Source: Kineococcus terrestris
Lineage (GTDB): Bacteria; Actinomycetota; Actinomycetes; Actinomycetales; Kineococcaceae
Length of the DNA stretch: 64,000 nt
Reading direction: 5' to 3' (one strand)
Assembly: GCF_041020765.1 (NCBI RefSeq)
Contig: NZ_JBEUEJ010000010.1
Below, in pieces: positions 57,518-64,000 of this stretch. The notes under the pieces are model-generated. The model did no database searches. It was not told the origin of the DNA and saw nothing but the letters and a program-made list of their open reading frames with translations. Numbering within the stretch: the first letter of the stretch is position 1; each line of letters starts with the position of its first letter. Both the position numbers and the translations under genes were made by a program.

Positions 57518-58474
57518 GTGCCCGAGCTGCCCGAGGTCGAGGTCGTGCGCCGGGGCGTGGCCCGCTGGGTCGCCGGCCGCGAGGTCCGCTCCGCGGAGTT
57601 CCGGGGCGAGCGGGTGGTGCGCCGGCACACCGCCGGGCCCGCCGACGCCGCCGCCCGCCTGGAGGGCACCGTCCTCGCCGACGCCGCGCGGCGCGGCAAG
57701 TACCTGTGGCTGCCGCTGGCGGAGCCGGGCGGCGCCGGGCCGACGGGGGAGGCCCTCGTCGTGCACCTGGGCATGAGCGGTCAGCTGCTCGTGGAGGCCG
57801 AGGACGCCCCCGAGGAGAAGCACCTGCGCGCCCGCTGGCGCTTCACCGACGGCGGCCCCGAGCTGCGCTTCGTGGACCAGCGCACCTTCGGTGGTGTCGC
57901 CGTCGTGCCGCTGGCCGAGGACCCGTCCGCCGTGGCGGGGGCGCCCGCGGGCCGCTGCGAGCACCCGGACGCCCCCTGGGCGGCGCTGGTGCCGCAGCCG
58001 GTGACGCACATCGCCCGCGACCCGCTGGACCCGGCCTTCGACGACGCCGACCTGGCCCGGCGGCTGCGCGCGCGCACCACCGAGGTCAAGCGCGCCCTGC
58101 TGGACCAGACGCTGCTGTCGGGCGTGGGCAACATCTACGCCGACGAGGCGCTGTGGCGGGCCCGGCTGCACGGCGCCCGGCCCACCCGCACCCTGCGCCG
58201 CGCCCAGGTGGACCTGCTGCTGGCCGGGCTGCGCGAGGTGATGAGCGCCGCCCTGGCGGCGGGCGGCACGAGCTTCGACTCCCTGTACGTCAACGTCAAC
58301 GGCGCCAGCGGCTACTTCGACCGCTCCCTGGCCGTGTACGGGCAGGCGGGCCGCCCCTGCCCGCGGTGCGGGTCGACGGTGCGCCGCGACACCTTCATGA
58401 ACCGCTCGTCCTTCACCTGCCCGGGCTGCCAGCCGCGCCCGCGCGGCACCGGCGCGCGGGCCAGGACCGCGTGA
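57518..58474 (+). CDS. mutM: Formamidopyrimidine-DNA glycosylase
   Basis: 318 residues from a GTG at 57518. Removes oxidised purines. The catalytic P2-E3 is in PELPEVEVVRRG. The helix-two-turn-helix has GVGNIYADEALW. The C-terminal zinc finger has CPRCG and CPGCQ. Family length is usually ~285; inserts near residues 80 and 145 account for the excess. The acylphosphatase GTG overlaps its stop. Confidence 0.94.
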   Translation: MPELPEVEVVRRGVARWVAGREVRSAEFRGERVVRRHTAGPADAAARLEGTVLADAARRGKYLWLPLAEPGGAGPTGEALVVHLGMSGQLLVEAEDAPEEKHLRARWRFTDGGPELRFVDQRTFGGVAVVPLAEDPSAVAGAPAGRCEHPDAPWAALVPQPVTHIARDPLDPAFDDADLARRLRARTTEVKRALLDQTLLSGVGNIYADEALWRARLHGARPTRTLRRAQVDLLLAGLREVMSAALAAGGTSFDSLYVNVNGASGYFDRSLAVYGQAGRPCPRCGSTVRRDTFMNRSSFTCPGCQPRPRGTGARARTA

Positions 58475-58767
58475 GCGGCGACGGCGCGGCCGAGCGCGTG
58501 ACGGTCTTCGTCTCCGGGACCGTGCAGGGCGTGGGGTTCCGCTGGTGGGTGCGCTCGCAGGCGCTGGAGCTCGGCCTGGCCGGCAGCGCGGCCAACAAGG
58601 GCGACGGGCGGGTGGAGGTCGTCGCCGAGGGCCCGCCGTCCGCGCTGGCCGAGCTGCTGTCCCGGCTGCGCGAGGAGCCGTCGGCGCACCGGCGCCCGGG
58701 GCGCGTCACCGCGGTCGTGGAGCACCGCACCGCCGCCCGCGGGGTCCGCGGGTTCGAGACCCGCTGA
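58471..58767 (+). CDS. acyP: Acylphosphatase
   Basis: 98 residues. Hydrolyses carboxyl-phosphate bonds. The active-site loop GTVQGVGFRWWV supplies the catalytic Arg, and the catalytic Asn is in AANKGDGRVEVVAEG. Starts at the GTGA overlap with mutM. In actinobacteria acyP is regularly found between mutM and smc, as here, with an inverted MFS gene in between. Confidence 0.93.
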   Translation: MSGDGAAERVTVFVSGTVQGVGFRWWVRSQALELGLAGSAANKGDGRVEVVAEGPPSALAELLSRLREEPSAHRRPGRVTAVVEHRTAARGVRGFETR

Positions 58768-58794
58768 CCCCGCGCGGCGCGCCGGGGACCCTCC

Positions 58795-60105
58795 TCAGGC
58801 GGGCGCGGGCAGCCGCCGCGACCACGGGCGGGCGACGGCGAACAGCGCGGTCGCCGAGACCGCGGCGGCGCCGAGCATGACCACCGCCATCGGCACGGCG
58901 GAGGCCTCCCCGGCCAGCCCCACCAGCGGGGACACCAGCGCCGCGAACCCGAACTGCAGGGCGCCCTGCACGGCCGAGCCGGTGCCGGCCGCGAAGCGGA
59001 CCTGCTCGATGGCCAGCGCGGTGGCGTTGCCGAACGTCAGGCCCGCCGCGTACATCGTCAGCCACAGCAGCGGCAGCACGAGGGCGGTCGGGGAGCCGAG
59101 CACCAGGACGGCCGCGCCCATCGCGAGCGCGCACGTGATCTGCAGCGACACCCCCGCGGTCAGGACGGTGCGCGGGTCCAGCCGGCGCAGCAGCAGCGCC
59201 GAGCTGGAGCTGCCGGCGACGATGCCGAGGGCGTTGGCGGCGAAGGCGACGGAGAACCAGCCGGTGCTCAGGCCCAGGACGTTGGTGAACACGAACGGCG
59301 CGGCCGAGACGTAGGCGAAGATCCCCGCGAACGCGGAGGTGACGGTGAGCACGTAGCCCACGTAGCGCCGCCGCCCCAGGACCCGCCGGGCCGTCGTCGC
59401 CACCTGCGCGGCGCCGCCGCTGTGCCGGCGCTCGGCGGGCAGCGTCTCGGGCAGCAGGAGCAGCACCGCCAGCGTCATGACGAGGGACGCGGCCGCGATG
59501 ACGCCGAAGATGCCGCGCCAGCCCACCGGCCCGGCCAGCAGGCCGCCGAGGATCGGGGCCACGACGGGGGCGACGCCCTGGATGACGGCCAGCGTGGAGA
59601 AGGCGCGGGCCGCGGCCCGGCCGGAGGAGACGTCGGCGACGACGGCGCGGCCGATGACCAGCCCGGCCGCGCCCGAGAAGCCCTGCACGAAGCGGGCCAC
59701 GACCATCACCGCGATCGAGGGGGTCAGGACGCACACGACCCCCGCGGCGAAGCACGTCGCGGCGCCCACCAGGAGCAGGCGGCGCCGGCCGAGGCGGTCG
59801 GACAGGGGCCCGAGCACGAGCTGCCCCAGCGCCATGCCGGCCATGAAGGTGGTCAGCGTCAGCTGCACCGCGGTCGCCGAGGTGGACAGGTCCCCGCTGA
59901 TCGCCGGGAACGCCGGCAGGTACATGTCGATCGAGAGCGGGCCGATCGAGCACAGCAGCGCGACGACGAGCAGCACGCGCAGCGGCACGGACCGCTCGGC
60001 GGCCGGGCCGGGGGCGCTCGCGCCGGGGCCCGGCGGTGGGGCGAGGGGGACGGGGCGGGGGCGGGGCAGTCGCGCGCGCAGCGACGCGACCGTGGGGGTC
60101 GACAC
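58795..60105 (-). CDS. Bcr/CflA-type MFS drug-resistance transporter
   Basis: 436 residues from the GTG at 60105 with GAGAGGAC six bases upstream. A Pro/Ala-rich N-terminal ~40 residues is followed by twelve membrane segments. Motif A GPLSDRLGRRRLLLVG and motif C-like GVAPVVAPILGGLL mark the 12-TM drug/proton antiporter group. LCSIGPLSIDMYLPAFPAI is typical of Bcr/CflA. It probably exports a small toxic compound; the substrate is unknown. It is the only gene inverted within the acyP-smc segment and may be an insertion there. Confidence 0.88.
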   Translation of the reverse strand: MSTPTVASLRARLPRPRPVPLAPPPGPGASAPGPAAERSVPLRVLLVVALLCSIGPLSIDMYLPAFPAISGDLSTSATAVQLTLTTFMAGMALGQLVLGPLSDRLGRRRLLLVGAATCFAAGVVCVLTPSIAVMVVARFVQGFSGAAGLVIGRAVVADVSSGRAAARAFSTLAVIQGVAPVVAPILGGLLAGPVGWRGIFGVIAAASLVMTLAVLLLLPETLPAERRHSGGAAQVATTARRVLGRRRYVGYVLTVTSAFAGIFAYVSAAPFVFTNVLGLSTGWFSVAFAANALGIVAGSSSSALLLRRLDPRTVLTAGVSLQITCALAMGAAVLVLGSPTALVLPLLWLTMYAAGLTFGNATALAIEQVRFAAGTGSAVQGALQFGFAALVSPLVGLAGEASAVPMAVVMLGAAAVSATALFAVARPWSRRLPAPA

Positions 60106-60322
60106 GGGTGTCCTCTCGGCTCGGGGAGCGGTCGTCCTCGGTCCGCCCGTCTCCGGACGGTCGTCGGCCTCGGACGACGGTGTCCTGGAGCCACGACCGT
60201 CGTACCACGGGACGGGGGGTGATCGCCCGTCCGGCGCGCGCCGCGGACCGCCCCGCACCGTCCGTCCCGCGGCCCGCGCGGCGCGCCGGTGCGGGCGCCC
60301 GGCGTGGTTAGGCTCGACGACC
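60106..60322. promoter_or_regulatory. Divergent region of MFS gene and smc, with leaderless-type smc promoter
   Basis: 217 bases. TAGGCT (60309-60314) is eight bases before the smc GTG at 60323. No firm hexamers for the MFS promoter. Confidence 0.45.
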
Positions 60323-63300
60323 GTGCACCTGAAGACCCTCACCCTCAAGGGGTTCAAGTCGTTCGCCTCGGCGACGACGCTGCGCCTGGAGCCGGGGATC
60401 ACGTGCGTCGTCGGCCCCAACGGCTCCGGCAAGTCCAACGTGGTCGACGCCCTGGCGTGGGTGATGGGCGAGCACAGCGCCAAGACGCTGCGCGGCGGCA
60501 AGATGGAGGACGTCATCTTCGCCGGCACGACCGGCGCGTCCGGCCGCGCGGCGCTGGGCCGCGCCGAGGTCAGCCTGACGATCGACAACTCCGACGGGGC
60601 GCTGCCCATCGAGTACGCCGAGGTGACGGTCACCCGCACGATGTTCCGCACGGGCGGCTCCGAGTACGCCATCAACGGCGCCCCGTGCCGGCTGCTGGAC
60701 GTGCAGGAGCTGCTCAGCGACTCCGGCATCGGCCGCGAGATGCACGTCATCGTCGGCCAGGGGCAGATCGACGCGGTGCTGCGCGCCTCCCCGGAGGAGC
60801 GCCGCGGGTTCGTCGAGGAGGCCGCCGGCGTCCTCAAGCACCGCCGCCGCAAGGAGAAGGCGCTGCGCAAGCTGGACGCGATGGAGGCCAACCTCACGCG
60901 GGTGGCCGACCTGGTCGTCGAGGTGCGCCGCCAGCTGAAGCCGCTGGGCCGGCAGGCCGAGGCGGCCCGGCGCGCGCAGGTGGTGCAGGCCGACCTGCGC
61001 GACGCCCGCTGCCGGCTGCTGGCCGACGACCTGGTCCAGGCCGCGAGCGCGCTGGCGCGCGACGAGGCCGACGAGGCCGCCCTGAAGGCCCGCCAGGCGC
61101 AGGTGGAGGCGGACCTGTCGCAGGCCGCCGAGCGCCTGGCCGCGGCCGAGGCCCGCGCCGCGGCCGCCGCGCCGGAGCTGGCCCGCGCGGTGGAGACGCA
61201 CCACCGCCTGCAGGCGCTGGCCGAGCGCCTGGGCGGGGTGCGGGCGCTGGCCGCCGAGCGGCTGCGCCTGCTGGCGGCCGAGCCGGAGGAGGCCGCGGGG
61301 CGCCGCGACCCGCAGGAGCTGGCGCGCTCGGCGGAGCGGGTGCGGGCGGAGGAGGCCGAGCTGGCCGGGCGCGTGGCCGCCGGCCGCGCCGCGCTGGACG
61401 AGGTGCTGGCGCGGCGCGCGGACGCGGACGCCGCCGCGCTCGCGGAGGACCGGCGGGTCGCGGCGGCGCTGCGCGCGGCCGCGGACCGCCGCGAGGGCCT
61501 GGCCCGGTTGCAGGGGCAGGTGGCGGCCCGGCGCTCGCGCGCGGAGGCCGGCGAGGCGGAGGCCGAGCGCCTGGCGCAGGCGCTGGCGGAGGCCGAGGAG
61601 CGCGGCGCCGGCGCCCGGGAGCGCTTCGCGGCGCTGGAGGCGCAGGTCGCGGGCGTGGAGGAGGGCGAGGAGGACCTCGACGCCGAGCACGAGCGCGCCT
61701 CGGCCGCGCTGGCGGAGGCCGAGGAGGCGCTGCGCGCGGCCCGCGAGGAGGAGCGCGAGGCCGAGCGCGAGCGCACCAGCTGGCGCGCCCGCCACGAGGC
61801 GCTGGAGCTGGGCCTGGCCCGCGGGGACGGGGCGGGCACGCTGCTGGCGGCCGGTGACCGGCTGTCGGGGGTGCTGGGCTCGGTGGCGGCGCTGCTGAGC
61901 GTGGAGCCGGGCTTCGAGCAGGCCGTGGCGGCGGCGCTGGGCGCGGCCGCCGACGCGGTGGCGGTCGCCTCGCCGGCCGAGGCGGTGGCGGCGCTGGAGC
62001 ACCTGAAGGACGGCGACGCCGGGCGGGCGCACCTGGTGGTCGCCGGAGCCCCCGCCGGCGGGCACGAGCCCGCGGCGGCCCGCGGGGACCTGCCCCCCGG
62101 CGCCCGCCCCGCCCTGGACCTCGTCACCGCGCCGGCCGAGCTGGGCGCGCCGCTGGCCCGGCTGCTGGGCGACGCCGTCGTGTGCGAGGACCTGGCCGCG
62201 GCGCGCGGGGTCCTGGTCGCGCGCCCGGACCTCGTGGCCGTCACCCGCGCCGGCGACCTGCTGGCGGCGCACCGGGCCGCGGGCGGGTCGGCGTCCGCGC
62301 CGAGCCTGCTGCAGGTGCAGGCGGCCGTCGACGAGGCCGCCGACGCCCTGCGCGCGGCCGAGCGGCGCGGGGAGCGGGCCGCGGGGGCCGTCGCCGCGGC
62401 CGAGCGGGCCCGCGCCGCCGGTGAGGAGCGCGTGCGCGCGGCGCTGGAGCACCTGCACGAGTCCGACGCGCGGATGAACGCCGTGGCCGAGCAGCTGGCC
62501 GAGCTGGGCGCGGCGGTGCGCTCCGCCGCCGCGGAGGCCGAGCGGGCCCGCACCGCCCGCGCGGCGGTGCTGGAGCGGCTGGCGGCCGACCGCGCGGAGC
62601 TGGAGCAGCTCAGCGAGCGCGCGGAGCTGGCCGCGGCCGCCCCCGACGAGGACGGCGACGTCGGCACGGACGAGCGCGACCGCCTGGCCGAGGCGGCCCG
62701 CGCGCTGGGCCGGGAGGAGACCGAGGCGCGGCTGGCGCTGCGCACGACGGAGGAGCGGGCGCGGGCGCTGTCCGGGCGCGCCGACGCCCTGGAGCGCCAG
62801 GCCGCCGAGGAGCGCGCGGCGCTGGAGCGGGCGGCGGCCCGCCGGGTGCGCCGGGCCCGGCAGGCGGAGGTCGCCACCCGGGTGCGCGAGGGGGCCGAGC
62901 GGGCGCTGGCGGTCCACGCCGCCTCGGCGGCCGAGGCCGCCGCCCTGCGCGCGGCCGCGGAGGAGGCGCGCGCCCGCTTCGCACAGGAGGTCAGCGGTGC
63001 GCGCGGCGCCGTGGAGGGGCTGCAGGCCGAGCAGCAGCGCCTGGGCGACTCCCGGCACGCCGACGAGGTGGCCCGCGCGCAGCAGCGCTGGACCGTCGAC
63101 CAGCTGCGCCGGCGCGCGCTGGAGGAGCTGGGCACCGACCCCGACGTCCTCGTCGAGGAGTTCGGCCCCGACCGGCCGGTGCCGCCCTCGCCGCCGGCGC
63201 CGGGCGACCCGGTCCCGCCGGAGGGCGCCGAACCGGCGGAGCGCCCGTACGTGCGCGCCGAGCAGGAGCGGCGCCGCCGGGCGGCCGAGCGGGCGCTGGC

Positions 63301-63913
63301 CCAGCTGGGCACGGTGAACCCGCTGGCGCTGGAGGAGTTCGCGGCGATGGAGGAGCGCCACTCCTTCCTCGTGCAGCAGTCCGACGACCTCAAGCGCTCG
63401 CGCGAGGACCTGCTGGCCATCGTCCGCGAGGTCGACGAGCGGGTGCAGCGGGTGTTCGCGGAGGCGTTCGCGGACGTCGCGGCGCAGTTCGAGGTGGTCT
63501 TCGGGCGGCTGTTCCCCGGCGGGGAGGGCCGCCTGGTGCTCACCGACCCCTCCGACATGCTCACCACGGGCATCGAGGTGGAGGCGCGCCCGGCGGGCAA
63601 GAAGGTCAAGCGGCTGTCGCTGCTGTCCGGCGGGGAGCGCTCGCTGACGGCCGTGGCGATGCTGGTGTCGATCTTCCGCGCGCGCCCCAGCCCGTTCTAC
63701 GTGCTGGACGAGGTGGAGGCCGCGCTGGACGACGCGAACCTGGGCCGGCTCATCACGCTGTTCGAGGAGCTGCGCGGGTCCAGCCAGCTCATCGTCATCA
63801 CGCACCAGAAGCGCACGATGCAGGTCGCCGACGCGCTGTACGGGGTGACGATGCGCGGGGACGGCGTGTCCACGGTGGTCAGCCAGCGCCTGCGGGAGCC
63901 GTCACCCGCGTGA
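60323..63913 (+). CDS. smc: Chromosome segregation ATPase SMC
   Basis: 1196 residues, full length. Walker A GPNGSGKSN at 31-39 after HLKTLTLKGFKSFAS. Long Ala/Glu/Arg coiled coils run from ~165 to ~500 and ~670 to ~1000, with a hinge between them. The C-terminal head has signature LLSGGERSLTAVAML and Walker B FYVLDEVEAALDD. With ScpA/ScpB it loops and separates chromosomes. The start GTG follows a leaderless-type -10. ftsY usually follows in this phylum but would be beyond the window. Confidence 0.96.
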   Translation: MHLKTLTLKGFKSFASATTLRLEPGITCVVGPNGSGKSNVVDALAWVMGEHSAKTLRGGKMEDVIFAGTTGASGRAALGRAEVSLTIDNSDGALPIEYAEVTVTRTMFRTGGSEYAINGAPCRLLDVQELLSDSGIGREMHVIVGQGQIDAVLRASPEERRGFVEEAAGVLKHRRRKEKALRKLDAMEANLTRVADLVVEVRRQLKPLGRQAEAARRAQVVQADLRDARCRLLADDLVQAASALARDEADEAALKARQAQVEADLSQAAERLAAAEARAAAAAPELARAVETHHRLQALAERLGGVRALAAERLRLLAAEPEEAAGRRDPQELARSAERVRAEEAELAGRVAAGRAALDEVLARRADADAAALAEDRRVAAALRAAADRREGLARLQGQVAARRSRAEAGEAEAERLAQALAEAEERGAGARERFAALEAQVAGVEEGEEDLDAEHERASAALAEAEEALRAAREEEREAERERTSWRARHEALELGLARGDGAGTLLAAGDRLSGVLGSVAALLSVEPGFEQAVAAALGAAADAVAVASPAEAVAALEHLKDGDAGRAHLVVAGAPAGGHEPAAARGDLPPGARPALDLVTAPAELGAPLARLLGDAVVCEDLAAARGVLVARPDLVAVTRAGDLLAAHRAAGGSASAPSLLQVQAAVDEAADALRAAERRGERAAGAVAAAERARAAGEERVRAALEHLHESDARMNAVAEQLAELGAAVRSAAAEAERARTARAAVLERLAADRAELEQLSERAELAAAAPDEDGDVGTDERDRLAEAARALGREETEARLALRTTEERARALSGRADALERQAAEERAALERAAARRVRRARQAEVATRVREGAERALAVHAASAAEAAALRAAAEEARARFAQEVSGARGAVEGLQAEQQRLGDSRHADEVARAQQRWTVDQLRRRALEELGTDPDVLVEEFGPDRPVPPSPPAPGDPVPPEGAEPAERPYVRAEQERRRRAAERALAQLGTVNPLALEEFAAMEERHSFLVQQSDDLKRSREDLLAIVREVDERVQRVFAEAFADVAAQFEVVFGRLFPGGEGRLVLTDPSDMLTTGIEVEARPAGKKVKRLSLLSGGERSLTAVAMLVSIFRARPSPFYVLDEVEAALDDANLGRLITLFEELRGSSQLIVITHQKRTMQVADALYGVTMRGDGVSTVVSQRLREPSPA

Positions 63914-64000
63914 CCGTTCGGTGACTCTCCGGTGAGGTATCCATCACGGAGCGGTGACGACACGGCGGGTCCGGTGGTGCGGCGCGGGGCCCCGGTGCAT
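63914..64000. other. Non-coding tail after smc
   Basis: 87 bases up to the window end. A patch of repeated ggtga motifs and TATCCA (about 63939) may be the start of the next gene's control region; nothing can be called. Confidence 0.3.

Noticed and set aside
58795..63609. A 1604-codon open frame antisense to smc
   Set aside because: It arises because very high third-position GC removes stop codons on the opposite strand. Only its last ~436 codons, the MFS transporter from the GTG at 60105, make protein sense; the rest is Ser/Ala/Arg-rich noise mirroring smc.
1..64000. Insertion sequences, prophage, integrative element or biosynthetic cluster
   Set aside because: No transposase, integrase, terminal inverted repeats, flanking target duplications, phage structural genes or PKS/NRPS modules were seen; gene order and composition look like the conserved core chromosome.

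Overview
The window is a GC-rich (well over 70 percent by eye) chromosomal segment of an actinomycete. The evidence is frequent GTG starts, almost universal TGA stops, actinobacteria-typical families (DUF3145, DUF3052, FasR-like PucR regulator, NdgR-like IclR regulator, HU with a Lys/Ala tail, RNase H-phosphatase fusion, DUF3515, DUF6297) and gene orders conserved in that phylum. A member of the Kineosporiaceae (Kineococcus-like) is my best guess from the overall look, but this is inference. I see no insertion sequence, phage, integrase, CRISPR array or rRNA operon. Composition is even throughout.

Layout. 1-4.8 kb: end of a conserved gene, then a minus-strand, translationally coupled trio (amidohydrolase, long MIP18/DUF59 protein, zinc alcohol dehydrogenase) divergent from a GAF-Fis regulator. 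The trio resembles the accessory part of actinobacterial propane monooxygenase (prm/mim) loci, yet no monooxygenase gene is present. 4.9-9.4 kb: threonine ammonia-lyase, an aldo/keto reductase, two conserved unknowns and DUF3145. 9.5-15 kb: the type II fatty-acid operon fabD-fabH-acpP-fabF with its FasR-like regulator. 15-22.5 kb: a repeat-type unknown, a membrane diguanylate cyclase, pyruvate dehydrogenase E1, FdhD, DUF3052, a peroxiredoxin and tRNA-Val. 22.5-29.5 kb: Nif3-like protein, zinc-ribbon protein, RNase H/phosphatase, an anion-type transporter, YaaA, RNase P RNA, and an ECF sigma/anti-sigma pair.

29.4-40 kb: a DUF6083-like protein, leuB, ilvE, an Nramp-like transporter, a FAH-family hydrolase, gltX, tRNA-Gln, two identical tRNA-Glu genes, the ndgR regulator divergent from leuCD, and HU. 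With ilvA this covers much of branched-chain amino-acid synthesis. 40.6-47.7 kb: a MurA-like enzyme fused to an N-terminal helix-turn-helix domain with a palindrome over its own promoter, then gpsA, a trans-sulfuration enzyme, ddl, DUF3515, thiL and rpmB. 47.9-64 kb: a second diguanylate cyclase, recG, an ABC ATPase/DUF6297 pair, rsmD, coaD, a coiled-coil protein, DUF177, rpmF, rnc, mutM, acyP, a Bcr/CflA-type MFS exporter and smc.

Expression signals. At least twelve genes have a TANNNT-like -10 hexamer only 6-9 nt upstream of the start codon, so they probably give leaderless mRNAs. Genes inside operons are often coupled through GTGA overlaps. Long perfect GC-rich hairpins without U-tracts separate many convergent or consecutive units. 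Of 58 complete genes, 56 stop with TGA; the only two TAG stops (fasR-like gene and rsmD) both lie inside the -10 hexamer of the next gene.
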